Assembly: GCF_019279795.1 (NCBI RefSeq)
Contig: NC_056732.1
Coordinates: 183,177,677-183,241,676 of the forward strand
Length of the DNA: 64,000 nt
Origin: Protopterus annectens
Lineage: Eukaryota > Chordata > Ceratodontiformes > Protopteridae
Reading direction: 5' to 3'
Part shown: one piece after another, positions 11,302-21,960 of the stretch
Layout of the letters: each line of letters opens with the position of its first letter
How positions within the stretch are numbered: the stretch's first letter is position 1
Program-made: the position numbers and the translations under genes
The notes under the pieces: model-generated
Database searches by the model: none
Seen by the model: the letters and a program-made list of their open reading frames with translations, nothing else
What the model was told of the DNA's origin: nothing

Positions 11302-12203
11302 AAGGGCCTTATAGAAACAGACAACAGGTGCCAGAGCCATGGCCTCAAGCTAAATGCCAAAAAGTGTATAGTCATCCCCTTTGTCATAAACAAAGTGCCC
11401 ACAAATTACCACATAGGTGGTAATCCATTAAGTATGGAAGAAGTAATTAGGGACCTGGGGACCCAAGTTGATAGCAATCTCTCATTTGACAACCACGTGG
11501 CCAAAGTGGTTAGAAAAACATTTTATATAGCCCACCTAATCATGAAGGGATTCACATCTAGATCAGGGGAGGTCATTGTGCCTCTTTACTCATCCCTCAT
11601 CAGGCCCATAATTGAGTACAATGCCCCTTTTGGGATGTACCTTACCAGACACCTGCAGCAACTGGAAAGACCCCAAAAGTACCTCACCAAGAGGATCAAA
11701 GGGCTCAAACAGATGCCATACACTGCCGGTTAAAGAAACTCCAGCTCTACTCAGTGGCATACCGCCTGCTCAGAGGCGATCTGTGCCTGATGTATAAAGC
11801 CATGTCCAACCGAATTAATGGACATGCTGCACCTCAGAAAATCCAAATCCCATTGAGCTACGCTCGAGACTTGAACCTCAGCACTGAAATAAATAGGACA
11901 TGCTGGAGGGACAGATTCATAACCCAGAGGCTCCCTTCACTCTGGAATAAAATCCCAGTCCAGGTTAGGCAGAGTCCCTCATTGACTCTCTTCAAGAGGA
12001 ATCTTGATGAGTGGATGGGAGATCGTAGGTTTACCCCGGGTATCACTTCTGTGTCACTGTTAGACAGAGGCACAGTATGCTAACCTCGAAAAAGGGCATA
12101 GCAAAATTCATTTAAAATGGGTGGCAAAAGCCAAACACACTCTGGCTAGGCTTATAAATGCCCTAGGGCAGATAGCCTAGTATGAACCTATGAACCTATG
12201 AAC
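11302..12203 (+). mobile_element. CR1-like LINE, 5'-truncated, inside Gypsy RT (subfamily B)
   Basis: Starts within the RT palm (GLIETDNRCQSHGLKLNAKKC), continues with NYHIGGNPLSMEEVIRDLG, VPLYSSLIRPIIEYNAP, LTRHLQQLERPQKYL and RTCWRDRFITQRLPSLWN, and ends in ATGAACCT repeats at 12183-12203. Gypsy RT sequence stops exactly at its left edge and resumes at its right edge, so it is a later insertion. It is absent from the tandem copy of the host element, whose duplicated block ends 8 bp before the insertion point. It is very similar to the near-complete copy at 36600-40372. Frameshifts occur near 11725 and 11810. Confidence 0.88.
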
Positions 12204-13000
12204 TTCTGGTAGTCTGAATTTACACTTCAGGGAACTGAACTTTAAATTTACTTCATGCGCTCTGTTCAGAACTTTCCTGAGGTTTCTGTCATGCTCTGCT
12301 TCACCATTACCTTCAACCAATAAATCATCAACTATTATTGCACACAGGTAGCCTGAAAAAAATTTGCTCTATTGCACACTGAAAGACTTCACTGGCAGAA
12401 TTTATTACAAAAGGTATCCTGAGGAATCTGTATCTACCAAATGAGGTACTGAATGTAGTCAGTAGTGAAGATTTGTGATCAAGCATTACTTGCCAAAATG
12501 ACCTCTTTGCATCTAAGACAGAAAAAACAGTGGCCTATGACATAAGGGTGGCATCTCCTCAACTGTATGCATAAGATGATGAGGTTTCTTTAATGCCTTG
12601 TTCAGATCTCTTGGGTCAATGCATATTCTGAATTCATCTGAATTTTTCTTATGAGTAGTTCCCATGGGCAACACCCACTCAGTTGATTCAGTGACTAGAC
12701 AAATCACATCTTGCTGCACCATTTTGTCTAACTTGACCTTTAGTTTGTCCTACATAGCTATCGGAAGTGTTCTTGCTGGTCTGACCACCGGACTGACTTC
12801 TGGCTCTAACTGCATGGAGTATACAACTGGAAGTCTGCCTAGGTTGTCATCGAAAACATCAGCATACTCTGAGTAAATAGTATCACTGAAGCTGGAACTG
12901 AAACATGTGCTTACATGATGTACTTCTTTGGTAAAAGAAAGCAGTTTCATTTTCAGAGTGTCCCTGAGGCCTAATAATGACTGCACAGGTCTTTGGACTA
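12204..13000 (-). pseudogene. Gypsy reverse transcriptase, catalytic half, copy 1
   Basis: Read leftward: YSEYADVFDDNLGRLP and VVRPARTLPIAM (the RT entry motif), then MVQQDVICLVTESTEWVLPM, FRICIDPRDLNKALKKPHH and VFSVLDAKRSFWQV (palm A aspartate). SSLLTTFSTSFGRYRFLR and INSASEVFQ follow, then IIVDDLLVEG (catalytic DD at about 12325-12333) and KCKFRLPEV-like sequence running to the CR1 insertion. A stop precedes DKLKVKLDK and frameshifts occur near 12510-12530. Motif order and wording match Ty3/Gypsy Mag-like pol, a single polyprotein in intact relatives. Confidence 0.8.
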
Positions 13001-13279
13001 CATAAATTTGAAAGCTGTAACTGTTCCCAGACAAATAGCATGAAAGCACACTGAGCCTTTAGTTTGAATCTCTTCACCTCCATAAGCAACAAGCTTTGCA
13101 CAATTGACCAAATTAAGTTTCTCATCAGCCCTCACTTTAGTAAATGTTTCTGCTGACATTACATTACACTTTGGACCAGTGTCTACTTTGAGCTCTGTGG
13201 GTTTACCATTGATCAGGACAGTAGAAAATGCTTCATTCTTTGCCAATAAATCTACTGCATTAACCTTTTCACTGACCAC
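12998..13279 (-). pseudogene. Gypsy aspartic protease, copy 1
   Basis: The short frame carries FSTVLINGKPTELKVDTG followed by PKCNVMS, the active-site D-T-G of a retroviral-type aspartic protease in the usual Mag-like context, where DTGA is normal and here is DTGP. Downstream comes VAYGGEEIQTKGSV. It would release gag and pol products in an intact element. It lies between the nucleocapsid knuckles and RT, as expected. Confidence 0.78.
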
Positions 13280-13329
13280 TGATACACCATCTACATAGAA
13301 AGTAGGGTTGCCACTCTCTACATGATCAA

Positions 13330-13530
13330 CTTGTTTTTTGAGTGACCTTTCTTAATAACTGAATGAGGCTTGCTTGATTTACAAAACTTTTGAAAATTAT
13401 TCCATTTTTTACACTTGTGGCATTGCTGACCAAATGCTAAGCACATCTCTCTTTTAGACTCATGACTGGCACAACAATTATGACAGTTAACAATAAGACT
13501 TGACTTGGGTTTTGCTGATTCACCCTTGTA
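13330..13530 (-). pseudogene. Gypsy gag nucleocapsid remnant with zinc knuckles
   Basis: The minus-strand reading gives CHNCCASHESKREMC (C-x2-C-x3-H-x6-C) and then CHKCKKWNNFQKFC, a second knuckle in which the histidine is replaced by asparagine. Paired knuckles just ahead of protease are typical for this Gypsy branch, where they bind element RNA. The rest of gag to the right is short (to about 13895) and unrecognisable. Confidence 0.7.
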
Positions 13531-13895
13531 CTACACCGAACATGCTCTTTTTACTGAGCTAGTCTTGGAACTTGCTAGAAAGCTATGGGTTCTCCCTGCC
13601 ACACCTGCAGGGGTTGCAGCTGCCATGTGTTTAGGCCTGTTTTTGCTTGCCACATGTTGCATGCTGTCTACGTTTGCGCTAGAGGATGTTGAAGCCATGC
13701 TTTTATCATTTGCAAGCATATTTGATTACCTTTCTGTGAGCTCATGGATTTGACAAATCTCTAAGTCTTTGCTTAAAGTTAAATCACTGTCACGAAGCAA
13801 AATAAGAACACTATGAAATCACTGTACTTTGTGAAACCACTGCTTATCGGTCTAAGAAATAATTCAAAATGATTGTACTTTGCAAATGAACTGTA

Positions 13896-14150
13896 CTTCC
13901 CATACTCTGGAACAGACTACCTACCTATGTCAAACAGCTCCTCATTAGCACTCTTCAAGAAAAATCTTGATGATTGGATTTGTAATAGGAAATTCACCCT
14001 GGGGATCACTTCTGTGTTTCTGCTTGACAGGGGCACAAGAAAATAATTTTCTTGGGTGGAGAAAACCAGGGTACATTTTTGGCTAGGCTTGTATAGGCCC
14101 TAGGGCCAATAGCCTAGTACCTACCTATGAACCTATGAACCTATGAACAG
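13896..14150 (+). mobile_element. CR1-like 3' tail (right unit of the tandem duplication)
   Basis: Matches 8676-8930: the end of the ORF2 C-terminal region, the 3' UTR and the ATGAACCT repeats, with three repeat units here. It begins abruptly with no LINE body to its left, because it arrived as part of the duplicated block and not by its own retrotransposition. Confidence 0.9.
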
Positions 14151-16489
14151 ACTGACTACTACGCTCATACATATTAACACACTGGCTGTTTTCTCAAAAT
14201 GGCACTGCTGCCTGCACATGCTCAGTATTTATATGGATGTGATGCATCTAGAAATGCTTCCTAAAGCTACATACACACACTCTGATCTACATCCTCCCTC
14301 TTTGAGAAATGATCCATATATGAAATGATAATATTCAATGACATGCAATTTACAGAAATGATCTTCTGACATGCAGTTATACAGAAATAATCATTTGACA
14401 TGCAATCATACAAAATTAGAGACATGCAAAACAATCATGTCCAGGTTGTTGTGTATTTTACACTAGGTCTAGAAATACAACCTGATCATGTAACATAAAA
14501 GTCAGAATTGGATCTAGCAACAGGGACTGTCTTGAAGGAATGTTCAACTTTTGGGATGACTGGGACATCGTCAGGAATGGGAATGGATACTGTGACATGT
14601 TCTTTGGTACGGACATTGTCATGGTTACTCTGAGATCTAGAGTCTGTACCACAGGTACAATGCTGCAATATCATTTCTGATACAGGAAGAAGATGTCTGT
14701 AATTTCTCCTGTACTCTATACCCTCAGATTCCATTAAGTAGGATCTCGGCTCAGCACCTATACCTCTCACTTGTTCAGTTTGATCAAAGCCTTTTGCCGT
14801 TTGCATCCTCACTGTCTGTCCTTCTTTTAACGGATAAAGAAATCTACTCCTTTTATCATAGCTAGACTTCTCAGAAGAATGTTTCTTAAACAATTGGGCT
14901 TTGTTTGCTCTGTTGTTTTTAGTATTAGGCACCAACAAACTAGAACTGATAGGTAAGGTTATTCTGGTTTGCCTAGACAGAAGTCTTTGAGCAGGCGAGC
15001 CAAGTAGGTTGTCACGGGGTATATTTCTGAGATTGAATAAATTAAAGAAGATATCAGTATTGTCATGCTTTGACCTGTCTAGTAATTGCTTTGCACTCTG
15101 TACTGCACGTTCAGCAAGGCCATTTGACTGTGGGTATTCAGGACTGCTAGTAACATGGATAAAGTCCCACTCTTTAGCAAATCTCTGAAACAATTGACTG
15201 ATAAACTGAGAACCTTTGTCAGAAATAACTTAGTTTGGACTACCATGGGCTGAGAAATAACATTTCATTGTAGTAATAACAGCACTGGACGTTAGGTTAG
15301 GTAGCAAATCGATCTCAAACCAGTTCAAATAAGAGTCTACCAACACTAAGTAATGCTGATTGTTCCACTCAATATGTCAGTTGTTACTGTTGACCAAGGT
15401 AGTTCAGAATTTGATCAGCTGAAGTGGCTCTTTTGCAATGCAGCTTAATGCTGTTGCAAACTGAACAAGAAGAAAGCACTTTATTAATGTCTTTTGATAG
15501 AGAAGTTCAAAATACTAGTCCTCTCTTCCTTCTTTTGGTAAAATCGAACCTGGTGCTATGATGCAAAATCTGAATGTATTCATGCTGTAAGGAAGTAAGA
15601 ACAATTACTTTTGGACCTTTGAAAATGATACCTTCTTCCATCAACAACTCATCTCTATATGGAAAGTAAGGTTCTACTTTTGAGGTACACAGGATTGCAT
15701 TGACAGCCATCCTGCATTGATGAAGTGGTGGTGCAGCAAACTGGACCAGTCTTTGTATAATCTTCAGCTCATCAAGTCTCATGGTAGAAAAGTATGCACT
15801 CTCCATATCAAAGTCAAAATTCTCTGCATCAAGTGGTTCCGTAGTATTTCTGGGTGATCTGGATAAGGTATCAGCTGATAAAGAAGTTTACCCTTTGTAT
15901 AGACCATTTTGAAATTATACTTTTGCAATTTGAGCATCGTTCTTTGTAGTCATGTTGGAGCTGAATGTATAGGCATCTTTAAAATAGTGACTATAGGTTG
16001 ATAGTTACTTTCATCTGGATAGCTCGCCATAAATATAATCATGGAACTTCAATGCAAACACAATTGCCAAAAGTTCCTTCTCAATTTGAGCATACTGCAT
16101 CTCAGTTTGGGTAAGAGTTCTAGATGTGTAGGCAACAGGTCTGCCTTCTTGAAGAATAACTGCACCAAGACCGAACTTTGAAACATCATAGGAAAGAAGT
16201 ACTGGTATGTGGACATCACAGTATCTTAATGTAGGCGGGTTGGCAGTTTGCTGTTTGAGATAAACAGATGCTCTCTGTTGTTGTTCTAACCGTGATCATG
16301 CAACATTTTTTATGTGTCAGCTCTCTTAAAGGTGCTGATAAATCACTAAAGTCAGGTATAAATTTACCCAAATAGTTAACCATACCAAAAAAATGCTGTA
16401 GAGTTTGGACATTGTCTGGAGCAGGCATCTCAAGAATGGCTGCTTGTTTAGAAGGATCTGGTCATAAGCCTGTACTAGTAAATAAATGA
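14151..16489 (-). mobile_element. Ty3/Gypsy element, copy 2 (partial)
   Basis: Contains partial LTR (14151-14291), PPT (14292-14303), integrase with C-terminal domain (14486-15806), RNase H and the RT connection region (16216-16428, EMPAPDNVQTLQHFFGMVNY). The integrase stretch 14486-15193 is open for 235 codons because the private stop of copy 1 is absent (SSPEYPQSNGLAERAV). The stop before VISDKG is retained. Protease, gag and the catalytic RT half are absent. Not a separate insertion but the second unit of the tandem duplication. Confidence 0.85.
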
Positions 16490-18865
16490 AAAAAAACTCA
16501 GTCAATATTGCACATGTAGATATTGCACAGAATATGAGACAACACTTATTCTGTTTGCATGAAATGTTATTTTGCCTCCTCATTATTGCACAGCAGTAAG
16601 GGAAGAACCAGCCTAGCTATAGCACCATTTAGAGCAATTTGCATTAAGTATTGAACAGAGAAATTTTCCCTTCAGCTATGTAACTGGTTGATCTGACGAC
16701 TGTTACTGTGTATGTTATTAGAGTTCAACAGTCTGATGGCTTGTGGAAAGAAATTCCTGCTAAATCTGAATGACTTGCCAAACATATTGCAGTATTGCCC
16801 GCCTGAAGACAAGCAGTAGAACAGTCTATGAGCAGGGTACGTGAGGTCACTATCTTTTTGGCTCTGCTTAGACACTGAGCGTCATGCAGGTCCTGTAAAG
16901 GTGGGAGAGCTGACCCTATAATCCTCTCTGCTACCCTCACCACCCTTTGGAGAGCCTTGCAGTACAAAGCCTTGCAGTTCCCATACCAAACTATGAGATT
17001 GCTTGTCAAGGTGCTTTCAATGCTACCTCTATAGAAGGCTTTGAGGAAAGAAAGTGGAAGGTTTGCTTTTTTCAAACTTCATAGGAAGTGTAGACATTAT
17101 TGTGCCTTCTTTACAATGTAGTTAGTGTTTGTTGACCATGGCAGTCCTCAGAGATGTGCACCTCCAGGAATGTGGTGCTCCTTACCCTCTCCACTGTTTC
17201 CTCTTTAATTCTGAGTGGATAATGTGCTTCCTGAGTCCTCTTGAAGTCCATTATTAACTCTTTGGCCTTATTTACATTCAAAGCCAGGTCACTGATGTCA
17301 TACCAGTCAATCAGATGGTTCACCTTCTCTCTGTAAGCTGTTAAGACCTACAACTGTGGTATCATCCACAAACTAGATGATTTGGTTCGATCTGTGCCTT
17401 GCGATGCAGTCATGCATCAGCATGGTGAACAGCAGCAGGCACACAGGACATCCATGAGGGACTGCCATGCTCAATGTTATGATCTTTGAGTTGTTTTCAC
17501 CCATGCATACTTTTTGGAGTCTGTCAATGACAAAGTCCATTATCTAGTTACATAAGGGAGTGCTGACCCCCAGCTGGACCAGCTTCTCTATCAGGTGTTG
17601 TGGAATGACAGTATTGAAGGAAGAGCTGAAATCAATGACTAACATCCAAACATAGCACTTTTGATTTCCAGATGTGTAATGGATTTGTGAAGTGCTAATG
17701 AGATGGCATCTGCTGTGGAGCAATTGGATTGATAAGCAAATTGGCGCAGATCCAGTGTTGCAGGTAGGGTTGATGATAGTCCTTAATCAACCATTCATAG
17801 CACTTCATTACTGTGCAGATGAGAGCAACTGGATGGTAGTCATTTAGGCTTGTTGGCTGAGACTTCTTGGGCAGTGGTATGACTGTTGTATTCTTAAAGC
17901 ACTTGGGCACTATGGCCTGGCACAGTGATATGTTGAATATATCTGCAAGTACTGTTGACAGTTGAGCAGCAAAGTCTCTGATTACCCATCTCTGAATGTT
18001 GTCAGGACGAGCTGCTTTTCTAGGATTTGCTTGGCTTAAGGTCCTCTGAACATCTGCTTGGTTGAGGCAGAGCACTTCATCACCTTGTTTGATGGGGAGT
18101 TTTGTTGCCATGGTATTGTTTCCTTCATTGAACCTGCTGAAGTAGATGTTAAGCTCATTTAGGAATTAAATGTTGTTATCATATTGAGTGGAAAATGGCC
18201 TGTAGTCAGTTATATCTTGTATCCCTTGTCACAGACGCCTGGACTCCCTCAGGTCAGAGAAGTGACCTTGAATTCTCTGACTGTAGGCACGCTTTGCCTC
18301 CTTTATTCCTCTGTTAAGTTTTGCCCTGGCCTCCCCGAGGATGGTTACCTATCAAAACATCTACTCTTCATAACATCTAAACTCAAAACATCAAGACCAT
18401 AACATCTAAACTTCAAAACATCTAAAACTCATAACATCGAATCTCAAAACATTGAAAACTACAAAGCGACTATAAATAACACCCACAGAGTTTTTACTAT
18501 GTTTATGCAGAGGGACTTGCCTCCATCCCCCCTGTAAATTAAATATACTAACTCCAAGGTCACACTACAGTGGGGGAAAAAGTTAATTTCCTAACCCCAC
18601 TGTAGTGCGACCTTGGAGTTGATATATTTAATTTACAGGGGGTGTGGGTGGTGCAGGGGGACTTGCCCCCCTGCACAAATGTAGCAAATAGTGTGTGTGG
18701 GATGTTATTTATAATTGCTTTGTAGTTTTTAATGTTTTGTGATTCGATGTTATGAGTTTTAGATGTTTTGATGTTTAGATGTTATGGTCTTGATGTTTTG
18801 AGTTTAGATGTTATGAAGAGTAGATGTTTTGATAGGTAACCCCCCGAGGACATCCTTGTCCTTTG
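16490..18865 (-). mobile_element. L2-like LINE, 5'-truncated, split by a foldback element
   Basis: Minus-strand fragments read in order: KDKDVLGEARAKLNR and IKEAKRAYSQRIQGHFSDL (linker), ADVQRTLSQANPRKAARPDN, LNDYHPVALICTVMKCYEWL (RT block), LVDDTTVVGL (catalytic box near 17349-17380) and LALNVNKAKELIMDFKR. Then come FYRGSIESTLTSNLIVWYGN and VRVAERIIGSALPPLQDLHD (thumb). This wording is that of fish L2/Maui-type LINEs in the Jockey superfamily. Many stops and shifts; a region around palm A (about 17600-17700) is poorly preserved. The 5' end is lost near 18865 and the 3' end lies at the A-rich junction near 16490. The 500-bp element at 18342-18841 interrupts the linker, and the reading continues on both sides of it. 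Confidence 0.82.
18342..18841. mobile_element. 500-bp foldback (long-TIR) element with target duplication
   Basis: The outer ~140 bp on each side are near-perfect inverted repeats, starting TTACCTATCAAAACATCTAC on the left. The arms are themselves built of ~16-bp units of the type 'ataacatctaaactc'. The core holds a second inverted pair around CCCCACTGTAGTG. The nonamer CCCCGAGGA flanks both ends (18333-18341 and 18842-18850), and joining the flanks restores the LINE reading KDKDVLGEARAK, which proves insertion. No coding capacity, so it is a non-autonomous element. The 8-9-bp duplication is compatible with hAT- or Mutator-like mobilisation; the superfamily is not settled. Confidence 0.85.
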
Positions 18866-19210
18866 ATTAGAAATTTTCAAGTTTTCAAAAATTTGAAAAT
18901 GGAGCTTAACTAATGGAAACGGTATTCGGGTTGACCATAAAATAGCACAGCTTTTAGTCAACTTGCTATCATTTATTGGTTGCAGTAACTGTGAAGCTGT
19001 GAACAAGAAAACATCTGCAGACTTCTGTTGTTTTGGACAGATTTTTTTAACATCATGTTTATCATAACTTGGTTCCAAAGAAGAATGTGACCGTGTCTCA
19101 ACAGGAGGCACCTTTGCTTTTAATGCTGCATAATCAGAAGGTTGAGGATCTGCTCCTCTCCCAGGTGCTTGGAGTCATTTTTCTATTGTTGACACTACAA
19201 TGCAACCTAT
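18866..19210. other. unclassified DNA
   Basis: A minus-strand frame (19111 to about 18850) reads CPKQQKSADVFLFTASQLLQ, but it joins LINE and foldback sequence at its end and shows no domain I know. No function assigned. Confidence 0.3.
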
Positions 19211-19532
19211 GGTGGGCTTTGGATGAGATGTTAAACTTAGATTACAGGGCAACATAAGGTGGACTTTGGATGACATGTTAACTAATATTACAGTGCAACA
19301 TAAGGTGGGCTTTGGATGACATGTTAAGCTAATATCACAGTGCTACATAAAGTGGGCTTTGGATGAAATGTTAAACTAAGATTATAGTGCGACATAAGCT
19401 GGGCTTTGTATGACATGCTAAAATAATATCACAGTTCAACATAAGGTGGGCTTTGGACGAAATGTTAAACTAAGATTATAGTGCAATATAAGGTGGGCTT
19501 TGGATGAGATGTTAAACTAATATTCTGTTGGT
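19211..19532. repeat. 47-bp minisatellite, 7 units
   Basis: Units beginning 'ggtgggctttggatga' start at 19211, 19258, 19304, 19351, 19398, 19445 and 19492, with spacing 46-47 bp. Each contains 'atgttaaactaa' and 'cagtgcaacataa'. Units differ at several sites, so the array is old. The period is not a multiple of three and stops are frequent, so it is non-coding. Confidence 0.93.
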
Positions 19533-21250
19533 GGTAGCTCAGGAGGATGTAAAAGATCATATGACACTTATTAAAAATGTATTTAAAAAAATAAGTGATG
19601 TTCCCAGGTATTCTGCCCACATTTCCATTAGTATGAGTGCCACCTCACATCTCCCCCTGAAAAGAGACCACTGGTGTAGTGGATCTAAATAAAAACATCA
19701 TGTAGGGCCTGAGACTGAGACTCTATTTTCCTAGCATCTGGATGCCAAATGATCTTGCTGCATGAAATGTAAATGCAGACACAAGAAACCTATATTTTTT
19801 GTGCCTGCTCCTGTGACTTTACCCATTAGGAGTAAAATGCCACAATCTAACTGCCATGGGAATAGCATTAAAACATTTGCATTTTCTCTCGAGGAAAATG
19901 TGCAGGGAGGTGACAGCTGTTTCTACCAGGTTTTGGTCCATTATACAGTATTATAGTTGCCGACATTGTAATTTATCTGAAAAATTATTTATTTTTATGT
20001 CAGTTAATTAGCAAGTGGTGTCTAACCTTTACTCTAGGAAGCTACTTATAAGCATGCAGTGCTTGTTTTTATTGTGTAACTGTTATGCTTTTTCTTTCTT
20101 TGAACTTGAGCAGCTCTAGGTGTTTGGGGAGAAATTGTAGAGATGAGTAAAATATCACCATTTATTGAATATTATGGTACAATGCCTACTTCATGATAGA
20201 GCTGCAGCCAGAGTTTTTGCTATCTATTTCTAGGACAAGATCTTAATATCTTAAGATCTGATCTTAAGGTTTCATGGTTAATAATATAAAACACTAAGAT
20301 GTTTGTGCTTACAAATGTAAGGTGAAATAATATCAGAACTTTAAAACTTTAAATAGCATAAGAAGCAGTGAAAACTCTGGGATTTATTTCTTACCAAAGC
20401 TAAGGTTGCCGCCCATCCCATTATCAGCAGGACACTCACAAGTTGAGCTACCTCATCCCGCTGCCCACTCTGTAAAGCAGTGGGACTTTAAAAGTCCCAC
20501 TTTTCAATAATGACGAATAACTGTGGAAAAGCTGTAAATACGTCCATTTTTTCTACGGCAATTCGGTTACATCACCAATGGTGACAAACCCGGACCTACA
20601 GCCAGAACTGTTCACTGTAAGGTCCAGGTGTTGTAAATCATGCAGCAATTGGCTGCAACTCATGAAGGTGGCAGGAATTTAGTCAGGAATAGCCCTACAA
20701 CAAATCAAAACAATATCAATATCAGTTTTACTCCATAAATCGTTCATAAAAACAGGCCTAAAATATGCAATTTCTCTCCAACTCTGAACCTCTTCCCTGA
20801 TTATAGCCAATACATCAAACATCTTACTATTTAGCAGGAAGAGACAATGTTACCACCCATCAGATAGTAAAGATACATGCTCACTATTTTGCAAAAAGTA
20901 AGGAAACTCCGGAGAAATTGCTGCTCAAAGATTGGGGCTGTAGAGCATTTTTTTTATTAGCGCTTCTACAGCCACTATTAGAAAACTGGGATTTAGCTTT
21001 TCATTTTTTTTTTGTTATAACCATGACCAGGACAAGTGTTAAGAGAAAAAGTTTTAAAACATACTATTATTTGTCTCTTTCTCCCATCTAGCAAAATGAA
21101 TATGCTATTTGCTGAAGTGTTGGTAAGAAAAGTCATTGAACCATGTTTATTAAAGATGGGCTTTATCTATGATAGATGTAGTTTGCTTATGAACTTGAAT
21201 AACATCTGTTTTCTATACTTCTGAATAAGAGTTAATTTACTGAGGCAGGT
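19533..21250. other. anonymous DNA
   Basis: Nothing assignable. A small hairpin (ggctgtagag ... cttctacagcc) sits at about 20936-20974. Confidence 0.4.
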
Positions 21251-21608
21251 TGTGGAAAATTCCAGCTACCACTGTTGAACTAAGTATGCTGTACCTTTTT
21301 GAACGTTCTACACTAACTGTGGTTTTGAGGTAAACGTTCTACACTAGCTGTGGTTTTGAGGTAAAGCATTCTTTTCTGAGGTAAATTGTGATCCTAGATG
21401 TTTTTCATAGCCAACTGTCAACTGTTAGAAATGTAACAAAAGCTATTTTGGCTAGTAACAGGAAAGTATAAAAGTTGATGTCAGTAAACAAGCTGATCAG
21501 ATTGAAATCATCTTGGCCAACATGCTGCTGTAATCTGGTTAACTGCAAATAAAGAAGTTTTTCATCACCTGAGGCAGATGTGACTCGCTTGAATTTTTTC
21601 TTCTGACA
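21251..21608 (+). mobile_element. probable solo LTR
   Basis: Starts TGTGGAAAATTCC and ends ..TTCTGACA, about 358 bp. In order it holds two direct copies of a ~31-bp unit (gttctacacta-ctgtggttttgaggtaaa, 21304-21366) in the U3 position, where LTR enhancers are often duplicated, then TATAAAAG (21477-21484), AATAAA (21548-21553) about 70 bp later, and a U5-like end. No PBS or internal region follows, so a solo LTR of an endogenous retroelement is the simplest reading. No clear 4-6 bp target duplication is seen at the proposed ends, so the exact borders and the call remain tentative. Confidence 0.5.
21477..21484 (+). promoter_or_regulatory. TATA box of the proposed LTR
   Basis: TATAAAAG 71 bp upstream of an AATAAA signal, in the spacing expected between U3 promoter and R poly(A) signal of a compact LTR. 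Confidence 0.4.
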
Positions 21609-21654
21609 ACAAGCAAATAAGAAAGTAAGCCAGCCATCAATCCATCAAGCCAAC

Positions 21655-21960
21655 CCATACCTCTGAACACTCCAAATTTTCACAGAATGTCCAGATTTTT
21701 TTTTGCCTCATATTTTTTGATCTATTCTTCATAAAATTTGTGCTTTTCTGGCAAGTCATTGGGAAGATCTGAGGACTGATGTCACTAAATAATAACATAA
21801 AGTTCAGTTTCAGACTTCAAATCCATCAGAAAATGTATGTTAACACAAACCTTGTTACTCAAGCAACTTTCTAAGCTTATAAGAGCAATATTTAAAACAT
21901 GTCCCTATTTTTGAGGGATGGGGGTTATGTTTAGTGGTACCCTTAACTGCATCTCCTTCA
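21655..21960 (+). repeat. dispersed ~300-bp repeat, copy 1
   Basis: Aligns with the reverse complement of 23640-23960. Shared landmarks are 'ttttcacagaatgtcc', 'ttcataaaatttgtg', 'ttttctggcaa', 'agtttcagacttc', 'tcagaaaatg' and 'ataagagcaatatt'. Family not recognised; no coding sequence. Divergence is roughly 20-25% by eye. Confidence 0.8.

Larger units (their letters stand above)
7381..13895 (-). mobile_element. Ty3/Gypsy LTR retrotransposon, copy 1 (degenerate, composite)
   Basis: On the minus strand the order is gag nucleocapsid (about 13500-13370), protease (13279-13000), RT (12990-11100, interrupted), RNase H (about 11020-10740), integrase (10737-9268), polypurine tract (9085-9074) and 3' LTR. 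Wording such as FRICIDPRDLNKALKKPHH and NGLAERAVQSAKQLL resembles the Mag/SURL-type branch, often annotated K02A2.6-like. No env-like frame is seen. The 5' LTR and most of gag are missing because the element stops at the duplication junction near 13895. Two CR1-like LINEs lie within it. Multiple stops shared with copy 2 show it was dead before the duplication. Confidence 0.85.
13896..16489. repeat. tandem duplication, right unit
   Basis: Same content and orientation as 8676-11294. From about 15370 to 16060 it differs from the left unit mainly by many one- to few-base deletions, whereas on either side the differences are mostly substitutions. The left junction joins degenerate Gypsy sequence (…caaatgaactgt) to the middle of a CR1 tail. 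The right junction joins Gypsy RT (…aaataaatga) to the A-rich 3' end of an L2-like LINE. Confidence 0.92.

Noticed and set aside
9268..13530. Endogenous retrovirus with env
   Set aside because: Gag-PR-RT-RH-IN order and wording are Ty3/Gypsy Mag-like; nothing env-like lies between integrase and the LTR.
19211..19532. CRISPR-like array
   Set aside because: Units are contiguous with no spacers, in an animal genome; it is a minisatellite. Same for 29143-29464.
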